The notes under the pieces are model-generated. The model was not told where the DNA came from. It did not search any database and worked only from the letters and a program-made list of their open reading frames with translations. From contig FUHX01000043.1 of the NCBI GenBank assembly GCA_900163555.1, forward strand, positions 24,925 through 88,924: a DNA stretch of 64,000 nucleotides. Direction: 5' to 3'. A program made the translations under genes and the position numbers. Every line of letters begins with the position of its first letter. The stretch's first letter is position 1. Positions 52,594 to 60,377 of this stretch are shown here, in pieces. The stretch comes from Actinomycetales bacterium JB111. GTDB taxonomy: Bacteria; Actinomycetota; Actinomycetes; Actinomycetales; Actinomycetaceae.

Positions 52594-53757
52594 TCAGGCC
52601 GGGGTGATGGTTCCGGCTGCTCCATCGATCGCGACGCGCCTGCCGGGCGTGACGAGGTTCAGTGCATCGGGCACTCCGACGACGGCGGGTATGCGGTACT
52701 CACGGGCGACGATCGCGGCGTGCGAGAGGGCGCCACCGGTCGCAGTGACGACCCCGGCGGCGATGCGGAAGAGCGGCGTCCAAGCAGGGTCCGTGTAGGG
52801 GCAGACCAGGATGTCCCCGGGCTCGACGAGACCGAAGTCGGAGGGGCCGCGAACGGTCCGCGCGGTACCCGTGACGGTGCCGCGTGATGCTGGTGTTCCC
52901 CGGAGAGTGCCAGTTGATGTCGGTGCGAGCTGCGGCATGACGGGGAGCGCGGCGGTGATGGGTCGCGTTTGAAGAAGCCAGATCGTGCCCTCAGTGACCG
53001 CCCACTCCACATCTTGCGGACCGCCCTGTATCGCCGCGATCCGCATTCCCAGCGTTGCCAGGGCAAGAACCGCGTCGTCGTCGAGCGTTCGAGCCTGCTG
53101 TTGTCGAGGCGTGACCGTCGTCGTTGCCACACCGCCGCGCTCCGTGTCGAGGTCGATGCGGGTCTGCTTGCTCCCGACACGGTGACTGACCGACGAGCCC
53201 GCCGCGACCTCATAGGTGTCGGGGGTCACGGTTCCGCCCACGACCGACGGGCCGAGCCCCCATGAGGCCTCGATCCGTGTGGGCTCCTCGGGACGTTGGG
53301 GCGTGAACATGACGCCGGAGACGTCGGCCGCGACCACGCGCTGCACGAGCACCGGCATGCCCGCCGGCCGTGAGCTCGCATCGGCCGGCGTGCGGCCCCA
53401 GTAGTCGTTCGCCCTCGGCGCGTCGGCCGACGTCCTGCAGGTCACCGTCGCCTCACACACGCCCTCGACTCCCCGGACACCGACGACGCTCTCGTACTGG
53501 CCCGCCGCCGACGCATCAGCGGTGTCCTCGTTCAACGCCGACGAGCGCACGGCGACCACCGGGTCCTCCAGTCGGGCGAGTTCACCCGCGACCTCGTTTC
53601 TCAGCTGCGGCGAAAGGCCGTAGCCAGCGCCATCATCGGGGTGGTGCGGGATGACGAACCCGTCGGGGACGGGCAGCCCTGCGCGCAGCAGGGCGCCAAG
53701 CGCGGCAGCCTTCCCACCGGAGCTCTCCAGGGTCGCATCAGTCAGTCTCCTGAGCAT
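52594..53757 (-). CDS. Compact PEP/pyruvate-dikinase-like protein (ATP-binding plus phospho-His domain)
   Basis: 387 residues. Residues 1-300 are the dikinase ATP-binding domain: GGKAAALGALLRAGLPVPDGF, VAVRSSALNEDT, VLVQRVVAADVSGVMFTPQ and LLQTRPIT. Residues ~310-387 are the swivelling domain with the phospho-accepting His in GGALSHAAIVAREY. The PEP/pyruvate TIM barrel of PpsA/PpdK is absent, and so is the rifampin-binding domain of rifampin phosphotransferase. It can plausibly self-phosphorylate, but the acceptor is unknown. Start is uncertain (ATG 53757, or ATG 53778 inside the operator). It is divergent from two HTH genes. Confidence 0.85.
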   Translation of the reverse strand: MLRRLTDATLESSGGKAAALGALLRAGLPVPDGFVIPHHPDDGAGYGLSPQLRNEVAGELARLEDPVVAVRSSALNEDTADASAAGQYESVVGVRGVEGVCEATVTCRTSADAPRANDYWGRTPADASSRPAGMPVLVQRVVAADVSGVMFTPQRPEEPTRIEASWGLGPSVVGGTVTPDTYEVAAGSSVSHRVGSKQTRIDLDTERGGVATTTVTPRQQQARTLDDDAVLALATLGMRIAAIQGGPQDVEWAVTEGTIWLLQTRPITAALPVMPQLAPTSTGTLRGTPASRGTVTGTARTVRGPSDFGLVEPGDILVCPYTDPAWTPLFRIAAGVVTATGGALSHAAIVAREYRIPAVVGVPDALNLVTPGRRVAIDGAAGTITPA

Positions 53758-53777
53758 CACACCACCGATCAATACCA

Positions 53778-53806
53778 TGTTGACAACATTCTGTTGATCG
53801 TAACAG
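53778..53806. promoter_or_regulatory. Divergent operator with two palindromes
   Basis: TGTTGACAACA (53778-53788, imperfect only at its centre) and CTGTTGATCGTAACAG (53791-53806, with CTGTT/AACAG arms) lie side by side between the dikinase-like and HTH genes. The spacing would let one regulator control both directions; the HTH proteins encoded next are the obvious candidates. Confidence 0.6.
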
Positions 53807-53816
53807 GATGGGAGGT

Positions 53817-54212
53817 ATGGATCGCAAGCACGACCTCGCAGGAGCCGACCTCGCCGATCAGGCACGGGCGAGGCGAGAGCACGACGCGCAGGACCGCATC
53901 CTCGCGATGGGTGCGGATCAGCTCGACGCGCGCCCGTGGCGTCCCGCGCCCACACCGCCGACCGCCGCAGACCTTGCCCAGTACGCGCTGTGGCGCGCCG
54001 TCGACCTTGCCCCCGATGAGCTGCTCAGCGCCCTCAACCTGATCCCCGCAGCGAAGGCTGAGATCGAGGGCGTGGAGACCGGGCTCCTCTTCGTCGCCCG
54101 CAGTGCGGGGCTGACCTGGGCCCAGATCGCGGACGCGATGGGGTTCCGTTCCCCGCAGGCGTGCCAGCAGTATGTGAACCGCCTCACCGCCCGTCAGGAG
54201 AAGCGATCATGA
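53817..54212 (+). CDS. Small HTH DNA-binding protein
   Basis: 131 residues. The N-terminal half is charged and helical (LADQARARREHDAQDRILAM). The C-terminal half has a sigma-like helix-turn-helix reading AGLTWAQIADAMGFRSPQAC. This type often accompanies PEP-utilising domain proteins in actinobacteria (recollection, not tested here). The start could be ATG 53808 or 53817; the GGGAGG site is too close to the second, so a leaderless mRNA is possible. It overlaps the next gene as ATGA. Confidence 0.78.
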   Translation: MDRKHDLAGADLADQARARREHDAQDRILAMGADQLDARPWRPAPTPPTAADLAQYALWRAVDLAPDELLSALNLIPAAKAEIEGVETGLLFVARSAGLTWAQIADAMGFRSPQACQQYVNRLTARQEKRS

Positions 54213-54844
54213 GCCACCCCTCGACGCCAGAACTGCTCATCCTGCACGCGGTCAGGCTCATCGGCTTCGCCGACAGCGACGCGATCGCCGCACGCGCCGG
54301 AACCAGCACCGCCGACGTGGCGCGAGTGCTGGACGAGGCCGACGGCCGCGGCTGGGTCCAGCACCTTGCTTTCGCCGACCTTGAAGGATGGTCGCTGACC
54401 GATGCCGGCAGGACCGAGAACGAGTGTCAGCTCGCTTCGGAACGCCAGCTGGCTGACCCCGAGAACACGATCATCGCCGTCTACCGCGATTTCCTTCCCC
54501 TCAACACGCGCCTGGTCCGCGCGGTGACCGAGTGGCAGATCACCCCCACCGGCGATGACCCGTTCGCGCCGAATGATCACAGTGACCCGGCGTGGGACGG
54601 GCGGGTGCTCGACGAACTGACCGCGCTCGGCACCGAGCTTGCTCCGCTCGTTCACCGACTCACGGACGTGCTCACCCGGTTCGACGGCTACGCGGATCGC
54701 TACCACTCCGCACTGCGCACGGCAGCGGACGGCGAGCCGGGCTGGATCGACAGGACCGACGTCGACTCCTGCCACCGGGTCTGGTTCCAGCTCCACGAAG
54801 ACCTCGTCTCCACGCTCGGCATCGACCGGGGCACTGAGTTCTGA
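54209..54844 (+). CDS. Winged-helix (MarR-like) protein with C-terminal helical domain
   Basis: 211 residues. The N-terminal ~75 residues form a winged helix (IAARAGTSTADVARVLDEADGRGWV; WSLTDAGRTENE). The remaining ~130 are a helical domain with conserved Trp/Asp positions, possibly a ligand sensor. Start ATG overlaps the previous stop and is preceded by CAGGAGAAG. Together with the small HTH protein it forms a regulatory pair for the divergent dikinase/phosphatase genes (inference). Confidence 0.8.
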   Translation: MSHPSTPELLILHAVRLIGFADSDAIAARAGTSTADVARVLDEADGRGWVQHLAFADLEGWSLTDAGRTENECQLASERQLADPENTIIAVYRDFLPLNTRLVRAVTEWQITPTGDDPFAPNDHSDPAWDGRVLDELTALGTELAPLVHRLTDVLTRFDGYADRYHSALRTAADGEPGWIDRTDVDSCHRVWFQLHEDLVSTLGIDRGTEF

Positions 54845-54874
54845 GATGACTCTGCGTAGGTTGGCCGTAGGAAT

Positions 54875-55132
54875 ATGAATGCGCGGATCGCCCGACGACT
54901 CTCAAACACTCCTCGCCCGGAACAGAACCTCCTACCGCCGGTAGGACTCGCACCATCTGACTGTGCGCACGTGCTCGTGATCCGCGACGGATCAGCCTTC
55001 CTCATCGGCGGGACCGAGCAGGAGGCCGTCGCTTCCGGCGACGTGTTGCCGCTCGGCTCGAGTGCGCCCTACGGCGCCGAATCCGAAGGACACGTCACCG
55101 CCACAGCGATCTATGAACCGCATGAGGTCTGA
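54875..55132 (+). CDS. Hypothetical small protein in the island
   Basis: 85 residues starting MNARIARRLSN, with a central block CAHVLVIRDGSAFLIGGTE that looks like two beta strands. No family is recognised. GTAGGAAT precedes the start. It lies 30 bp after the winged-helix gene, and its end abuts an insertion-sequence remnant, so it may be a truncated fragment of a longer gene. Confidence 0.45.
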   Translation: MNARIARRLSNTPRPEQNLLPPVGLAPSDCAHVLVIRDGSAFLIGGTEQEAVASGDVLPLGSSAPYGAESEGHVTATAIYEPHEV

Positions 55133-55264
55133 TGGAGACCCTGGTCGTGCAGGTCGGCGGATGGGCTCGGTCTTGTAGCAGCCGTTGACTGTCTCGGCGA
55201 GCCGATCGTCGTAGCGCAGGCTGGTGAACTGCGGACCGGCGTCGCTGCGGCAGCGCCAGCCCAC
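55130..55264 (-). pseudogene. IS3-family transposase remnant (OrfB integrase core)
   Basis: The minus-strand reading SDAGPQFTSLRYDDRLAE, TVNGCYKTEPIRR matches the DDE integrase core of IS3-family OrfB (normally HSDRGSQYTS ... NGLYKTELI). About 20 residues are missing between LAE and TVNG, where the GDSYDNA block should be, and both ends are lost. It is a dead fragment that marks past insertion at the tRNA-Val end of the island. Confidence 0.8.
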
Positions 55265-55276
55265 GGAATCTAGAAC

Positions 55277-55302
55277 TCAAACCGGTGATGTCGACGGTTT
55301 GA
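55277..55302 (-). terminator. Hairpin downstream of tRNA-Val
   Basis: TCAAACCG (55277-55284) pairs with CGGTTTGA (55295-55302) around a 10-nt loop, 13 bp past the tRNA 3' end on the minus strand. It is a plausible tRNA terminator, or an arm of the lost mobile element. Confidence 0.5.
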
Positions 55303-55314
55303 ACAACGACGCTC

Positions 55315-55391
55315 TGGTGGGCCCGGTCGGACTCGAACCGGCGACCTACGCGGTGTAAACGCGTTGCTCTAACCAACTGAGCTACGGGCCC
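55315..55391 (-). tRNA. tRNA-Val (anticodon UAC), CCA encoded
   Basis: The minus strand folds into a standard cloverleaf: acceptor GGGCCCG/CGGGCCC, D arm with AGCTCAGTTGGTTAGAGC, anticodon stem ACGCG/CGCGT around TTTACAC (anticodon TAC) and T arm GGTTCGAGTCC. Discriminator A and CCA are encoded (55315-55318). tRNA genes are common integration sites, and the atypical region lies on its 3' side. Confidence 0.97.
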
Positions 55392-55502
55392 GGGCGGAGA
55401 TGCTACTGGACCGCTGCCCGAGGCGCTTTCGCCGCCCAGGAGCGGGATTTCCCCGCTGCTAGGGTCGAATCGACCTCGTACCTGTGCAAAGGAGCGTGAC
55501 GT

Positions 55503-56546
55503 ATGAGTGGCCTCGGCGGTCTCAACAAGTCCCCGAACGGCGTCGTGATCGGCCTGGTCCAGACCCAGCTGCCCACCGTGGTGACCAGGGAGGACCTGAC
55601 TGCACAGACGGAGAGAGTCTGCGAACTCGTCGCCAAGGCGCGACGCAACCAGCCGACCATGGACCTCGTGGTGTTCCCGGAGTACTCCCTGCACGGGCTG
55701 TCGATGGACACGAACCCGGAGATCATGTGCCGGATGGACGGGCCAGAGGTCGACGCCCTGCGGAACGCATGCATCGAGAACTCGATCTGGGGCTGCTTCT
55801 CGATCATGGAGCGCAACCCGGAGGGCATGCCGTACAACACCGGGATCATCTTCGACGATGCCGGGAACCTCAAGCTCTACTACCGGAAGATGCACCCGTG
55901 GGTCCCGGTCGAGCCGTGGGAGCCCGGGAACGTCGGGATCCCGGTCTGCGACGGCCCGGGCGGCAGCAAGATCGCCCTCATCATCTGCCACGACGGGATG
56001 ATTCCCGAGATGTGGCGCGAGGCGACCTACAAGGGCGCGAACATCATCCTGCGCACGGCCGGCTACACCCGACCGATCCGGCACTCGTGGCTCGTCACCA
56101 ACCAGGCGAACTCGTTCTCGAACCTCGTCTACAGCGCCTCGGTCGCGATGTGTGGCTCCGACGGCACGTTCGACTCCATGGGCGAGGGAATGATCGTCAA
56201 CTTCGACGGAACGATCATCGCGTCTGGGACGAACCGACCGGACGAGATCATCACGGCCGAGGTCCGACCCGACCTCGTCGACGAGGCCCGGCGGGTGTGG
56301 GGCGTCGAGAACAACCCCTACCAGTTCTTCCACCGCGCCTACGTGGCGGTCGACGGCGGAGCGCAGGACGCCCCGTACACCTACATGCGCGACATGATCG
56401 ACGGCACCGCGCGCCTCCCCTGGGAGGACGAGGTGGAGGTGACGGACGGGACCGGGTTCGGCTTCGATCGGCCCACCCGCACCTACCGCGGCCCCGAGAG
56501 CGTCTACGCACCCGGACCGGACGGGACCCTGCACCGCGTCCAGTAG
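55503..56546 (+). CDS. amiF: Formamidase (AmiF-type aliphatic amidase)
   Basis: 347 residues of the nitrilase superfamily. Glu is in VVFPEYSLHG, Lys in YYRKMHPWVPVEPW and Cys in ALIICHDGMIPEMW. Conserved blocks such as PNGVVIGLVQTQLP and NGVVI-type N termini match formamidases, which split formamide into formate and ammonia. ATG 55503 follows AAAGGAG. It is convergent with an orphan NMT1-like gene and near a flavin-monooxygenase/amidase operon, so formamide may be a by-product of that pathway (inference). Confidence 0.92.
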   Translation: MSGLGGLNKSPNGVVIGLVQTQLPTVVTREDLTAQTERVCELVAKARRNQPTMDLVVFPEYSLHGLSMDTNPEIMCRMDGPEVDALRNACIENSIWGCFSIMERNPEGMPYNTGIIFDDAGNLKLYYRKMHPWVPVEPWEPGNVGIPVCDGPGGSKIALIICHDGMIPEMWREATYKGANIILRTAGYTRPIRHSWLVTNQANSFSNLVYSASVAMCGSDGTFDSMGEGMIVNFDGTIIASGTNRPDEIITAEVRPDLVDEARRVWGVENNPYQFFHRAYVAVDGGAQDAPYTYMRDMIDGTARLPWEDEVEVTDGTGFGFDRPTRTYRGPESVYAPGPDGTLHRVQ

Positions 56547-56557
56547 GCCGAGTGCAC

Positions 56558-56595
56558 GCGCGGGGCGGGCCGGCGACCGCCGACCCGCCCCGCGC
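56558..56595. terminator. Bidirectional terminator
   Basis: GCGCGGGGCGGG (56558-56569) pairs with CCCGCCCCGCGC (56584-56595), 12 bp, between the convergent formamidase and binding-protein genes. Confidence 0.75.
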
Positions 56596-56605
56596 AACCG
56601 CCGGC

Positions 56606-57598
56606 CTACTCAGCGAACAACCCGTTCACGTCGACGTCGTCCTCGATGATCCCGTAGCGCTGGGAGTAGTCGAGCAGCACCTGGAAGTCCTCCGGCGTGG
56701 TCTCCGTGACCGACCAGTCGGGCAGGATCATGGCCTCGGCGACCTCCGGAGCGATCTCGCTGTGCTCGAGGAGCACCTCGCGGAACTCGTCCTGGTTCTC
56801 GTAGGCGTAGTTGTTCGACCGGGTCGACGCCTCGGCAAAGCGCTCGACGAGGTCGGGGTCGGAGGACATGAGGTCGCTCGAGGTGGCCACGACCGAGTTC
56901 ACCGTCGAGTCGGACATGACGGTCAGCGGCGTGGAGAAGATGTGGGCGCCGTGCTGCTCGTTGTCCGTCACGAAGGGTTCGACGGCCCACACGGCGTCCA
57001 CGTCCCCGTTCTCGAGCGACTGCGCCATCTCCGGGAAGGGCAGCTCGACGAAGTCGATGAGCTCCTGGTCCCCGCCGTCGTCCTCGACGGCCGCCCGCAC
57101 GGACAGGTCGCCGATGTTGTTCAGCGCATTGACCGCCACGGTCCGGCCCTCGAGGTCGGCGGCCGACTCGATGTCGCTGCCCTCGGGCACGAGGATGGCG
57201 GAGAAGTCCGAGTCCGGGTCGCCGGTCGAGTAGTTCGCCGGGCCGATCACGACGAGCGGCAGGCCGGTCGAGTAGCCGATGAGCACGGACATCGCGTTGG
57301 CGACCGCGAAGTCGAGGTCTCCCGAGATCGTCCCGGGGATCATCGCGGCGCCGCCGTTCATCTCGACGTACTCGATCTGGATGCCCGCCTCCTCGAAGAA
57401 GCCCTGCTCCTCCCCCAGGTACAGCGGCACGCCGGCGGCGCCCGGGATGACCCCGACCCGCACCACGTCGAGCCCGTCGGAGCTGGACTCCCCTCCCCGG
57501 CCGCCGTCGCCCCCTCCGCCCGAGCAGGCGGCGGCAACGAGTGCCACGGTGGCTGCGGAGGCAGCCAGTCCGGCGATCGTCCGTGTCCTTGTCATCAT
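56606..57598 (-). CDS. NMT1/SsuA-like ABC substrate-binding lipoprotein (orphan, copy 3)
   Basis: 330 residues with a lipobox LVAAAC (Cys near residue 25) and a Gly-rich linker. The fold signatures are PLYLGEEQGFFEEAGIQI, GGAAMIPGTISGDLDFAVA, TVAVNALNNIGDLSV and DAVWAVEPFVT, shared with the other three copies. No permease or ATPase is adjacent. Divergent from the flavin monooxygenase operon, so a pathway substrate is a likely ligand. AAGGAG lies five bases before the first of two adjacent ATGs. Confidence 0.9.
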   Translation of the reverse strand: MMTRTRTIAGLAASAATVALVAAACSGGGGDGGRGGESSSDGLDVVRVGVIPGAAGVPLYLGEEQGFFEEAGIQIEYVEMNGGAAMIPGTISGDLDFAVANAMSVLIGYSTGLPLVVIGPANYSTGDPDSDFSAILVPEGSDIESAADLEGRTVAVNALNNIGDLSVRAAVEDDGGDQELIDFVELPFPEMAQSLENGDVDAVWAVEPFVTDNEQHGAHIFSTPLTVMSDSTVNSVVATSSDLMSSDPDLVERFAEASTRSNNYAYENQDEFREVLLEHSEIAPEVAEAMILPDWSVTETTPEDFQVLLDYSQRYGIIEDDVDVNGLFAE

Positions 57599-57643
57599 CG
57601 ACGCTCCTTTGCGACTGGGCCGACCGGACGGCGGACGCGTCCG

Positions 57644-57669
57644 GTGCACTCTCGGTATACTATGTGCAC
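57644..57669. promoter_or_regulatory. Promoter with two GTGCAC sites
   Basis: GTGCAC occurs at 57644-57649 and 57664-57669, each a perfect palindrome, 20 bp apart, on either side of TATACT (57656-57661), a good -10 for the monooxygenase operon. The placement suggests an operator for the GntR protein encoded in the operon. Confidence 0.5.
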
Positions 57670-57702
57670 GGAAGCGAGATCTTCAAGCGAAGGAGCACCT
57701 CC

Positions 57703-58896
57703 ATGGAGGACAAGGGAACCCACAGCGACGTCCTCGTGGCCGGCGCCGGCCCCGTCGGCATGACGACCGCGCTGCGGCTCGCGCGCCGGGGCCGCTCGGT
57801 CCGGGTGCTGGAGGCAGGCGACGCACTGAGCACGGAGTCGCGCGCGTCGACCTTCCACCCGCCGACCCTCGACATGCTCTACTCGCTCGGCCTCGTCGAC
57901 GACCTGCGCGCGGTCGGCCTCGACGTTCCCACCTTCCAGTATCGCGACCGCACCGAGGGCGTCGTCGCCGAGCTCGAGCTCGGCCGCCTCGCCCCCCTGA
58001 CGAAGTTCCCCTTCCGCGTCCAGGCCGAGCAGAGCAAGCTCACGCGCATCATCCAGGACAAGCTGCGGGACCTCCCCGACGTCGACGTCGAGTTCTCCTC
58101 CGCCGTCGCCTCGTTCTCGCAGGACTCGGGCGGCGTCTCAGTCACCACCGCGGACGGCCGCACCTACACGGCCGACTATCTCGTCGGAGCCGACGGCGCC
58201 AGCTCCGTCGTCCGCCAGGGCATCGGGGCTTCGTTCGAGGGAGCGACCTACCCGGAGCGGTACCTCGTCATCTCCACGGACGCGGACATCAAGCAGTGGA
58301 TCCCGGACATCGCGTACGTCAACTACATCTCCGACCCCGACCTGTGGGTCGTCCTCCTGCGCACCCCCGCGCACTGGCGCGCCATGTTCCCGGTGCGGGA
58401 GGGCATGTCGGAGGAGGAGGCGACGTCGCCCGAGAACGTCCAGCGGTACATGAACACGATCGGCAGGCCGTCGGACGGCTGGCCGATCCTGCACACCACC
58501 CTGTACCGGGTGCACCAGCGGGTGGCGAGCACGTACCGCTCGGGACGCGTCTTCCTCGCCGGCGACGCCGCCCACATCAACAACCCGCTCGGCGGCCTCG
58601 GCATGAACTCCGGCATCCACGACGCCTTCCTCATCTCGGGGCTGCTCGCCGACCGGTTCGACGGCGTCATCGACGAGGACGGCCTCGACCGGTACGACGA
58701 GGTGCGCCGCAGCGTGAGCCGCGACTACGTGAGCGCGGAGACGGACAAGAACTGGCGCCGCATCCGGGAGACCGACGAGAAGGTCCGCCAGGCGGAGTTC
58801 GCGGACCTGCGCGCCATGGTCGCCGACGACGACGCCCACCTCGCCTTCGTCCGTCGCACCTGCATGCTCGGCGAGGAGGCCCGGCTCGTCCGGTAG
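57703..58896 (+). CDS. FAD-dependent class A aromatic monooxygenase
   Basis: 397 residues of the p-hydroxybenzoate-hydroxylase/MHPCO class. FAD-binding motifs are VAGAGPVGMTTALRLARRG, the DG motif DYLVGADGASSVVRQ and the GD motif VFLAGDAAHINNPLGGLGMN. It adds one oxygen atom to an aromatic or heteroaromatic ring using NAD(P)H. Amidase, DUF2848 and cupin genes follow in the same operon, which suggests ring hydroxylation followed by amide hydrolysis (inference). AAGGAG lies eight bases before ATG 57703. Confidence 0.92.
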   Translation: MEDKGTHSDVLVAGAGPVGMTTALRLARRGRSVRVLEAGDALSTESRASTFHPPTLDMLYSLGLVDDLRAVGLDVPTFQYRDRTEGVVAELELGRLAPLTKFPFRVQAEQSKLTRIIQDKLRDLPDVDVEFSSAVASFSQDSGGVSVTTADGRTYTADYLVGADGASSVVRQGIGASFEGATYPERYLVISTDADIKQWIPDIAYVNYISDPDLWVVLLRTPAHWRAMFPVREGMSEEEATSPENVQRYMNTIGRPSDGWPILHTTLYRVHQRVASTYRSGRVFLAGDAAHINNPLGGLGMNSGIHDAFLISGLLADRFDGVIDEDGLDRYDEVRRSVSRDYVSAETDKNWRRIRETDEKVRQAEFADLRAMVADDDAHLAFVRRTCMLGEEARLVR

Positions 58897-58928
58897 CAAG
58901 CCGGAGGAAGATGGGGAAGGAGGACGAG

Positions 58929-59549
58929 ATGGGCGACCTCACGGGCGCGACCTACCTGTGGCTGAAGGAGCGGATCTCGACCCTGCCCAGGGACGAGGGC
59001 ACGTTCCTCACCGAGGCGGAGGTCGCCCGGCTGACCGGCGCCTCGCGCACCCCGGTGCGGGAGTCGCTCATGCGCCTGGAGTCCGAGGGGCTCGTCGAGC
59101 GCATCCCCAAGCGGGGCGCCTTCGTCCCTCCCCTGTCCGACTCCGAGATCCGACAGGTCATGCGCGCCAGGGAGATGATCGAGCTGTGGAGCGTCGACCA
59201 GTTCCTCTCGGCCGGCCGGACCGAGGCGCTCGACGAACTCGACGGCATCCTCGCCGAGCAGGAGGCGGCGACCGAGGACCACAAGCGGTTCATCGACCTC
59301 GACTCCGACTTCCACCACGCCATCGTCGCGGCGAGCGGCAACCAGGTCGTCGCGCACTTCCACGGCGAGCTGCGCGACCGACAGGTCCGCATGGGCCTGC
59401 ACGCCGTGAAGGTCTCCGAGTACCGGACCGGCATGGTCCTCGCCGAGCACCGCCGGATCGTCGACGGCCTGCGCCGCTCCGACGCCAACCACGCCCGAAC
59501 CGCCACCTCCGACCACCTCGCCCGCACGCTCCACGTGATGCTCTCGTGA
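58929..59549 (+). CDS. GntR-family regulator, FadR/FCD subfamily
   Basis: 206 residues with a winged helix (about 15-72; LTGASRTPVRESLMRLESEGLV) and an FCD effector domain (about 78-200) whose metal-site residues appear in DSDFHHAIVAAS and LAEHRRIVDGL. FCD regulators respond to organic acids. ATG 58929 follows AAGGAGG; an in-frame ATG at 58911 is possible. It lies 32 bp after the monooxygenase gene, so it probably autoregulates the operon through the GTGCAC sites. Confidence 0.92.
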   Translation: MGDLTGATYLWLKERISTLPRDEGTFLTEAEVARLTGASRTPVRESLMRLESEGLVERIPKRGAFVPPLSDSEIRQVMRAREMIELWSVDQFLSAGRTEALDELDGILAEQEAATEDHKRFIDLDSDFHHAIVAASGNQVVAHFHGELRDRQVRMGLHAVKVSEYRTGMVLAEHRRIVDGLRRSDANHARTATSDHLARTLHVMLS

Positions 59550-59565
59550 AAGGAAGGCCTCGCCC

Positions 59566-60369
59566 ATGAGGATCGCACTCGCGCAGATCGCCAGCCCGCT
59601 GGACGAGCCGCCCGAGCACCGCCGCGAGCGGGTCGCCGGGATGCTCCTCGACGCCCCGGACTCCGACCTCGTGCTCCTGCCGGAGCTCTGGGCCCCCGGC
59701 TACTTCGCGTTCGACGACTACGCGGACCGCGGCGAGTCCGTCGCCGACGGCCCCACCGTCACCGCGATGGCTCGCGTCGCCCGCGAGCGGAACCAGTGGA
59801 TCCACCTCGGGAGCGTGCTCGAGGACGTGGGCGGCGGCAGGCTCCGCAACACCGCCGTCCTCATCGGGCCCGACGGCGGCACGCGCCTCACGTACTCCAA
59901 GATGCACGTCTTCGGGTACCGGTCGAAGGAGGCGGAGCTCCTCGAGCCCGGAACGACCATCGACGCGACCGACACCCCGTTCGGCCGGCTCGCGACGACC
60001 ACCTGCTACGACCTGCGCTTCCCCGGGCTGTGGCAGACCATCTCGGACCTCGGGGCGGAGATCGCGCTCGTTCCTGCGGCCTGGCCGGAGGCCCGCGTCG
60101 CCCACTGGCGGCTACTCACCTCCGCGCGCGCCGTCGAGCACCAGCTGCTCGTGGTCGCCTGCAACGCGGCGGGCTCCCAGGGGGACACCCGCATCGGCGG
60201 CCACAGCCGGATCGTCGACCCCTGGGGCGAGGTCCTTCTCGAGCTCGGGTCCGACGAGGAGATCGCGGCCTGCACCGTCCCCGACGACGTCGTCGCCGCG
60301 ACCAGGGCCGAGTTCCCCGTGCTGGGCGACCGGCTGCCCACCTACGACCACCGAACCGACGAGAGCTGA
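59566..60369 (+). CDS. Nitrilase-superfamily amidase (omega-amidase/carbamoylase-like)
   Basis: 267 residues. The Glu-Lys-Cys triad is in LVLLPELWAPGY, YSKMHVFGYRSKEAEL and ATTTCYDLRFPGLW. Size and motifs fit the omega-amidase/Nit2 branch, which hydrolyses amides of dicarboxylic acids; N-carbamoyl substrates are also possible. Sixteen bases separate it from the GntR gene, and GAAAGGAAGG precedes the start. In context it may open an amide released after ring hydroxylation. Confidence 0.9.
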   Translation: MRIALAQIASPLDEPPEHRRERVAGMLLDAPDSDLVLLPELWAPGYFAFDDYADRGESVADGPTVTAMARVARERNQWIHLGSVLEDVGGGRLRNTAVLIGPDGGTRLTYSKMHVFGYRSKEAELLEPGTTIDATDTPFGRLATTTCYDLRFPGLWQTISDLGAEIALVPAAWPEARVAHWRLLTSARAVEHQLLVVACNAAGSQGDTRIGGHSRIVDPWGEVLLELGSDEEIAACTVPDDVVAATRAEFPVLGDRLPTYDHRTDES

Positions 60370-60377
60370 GGACATCC

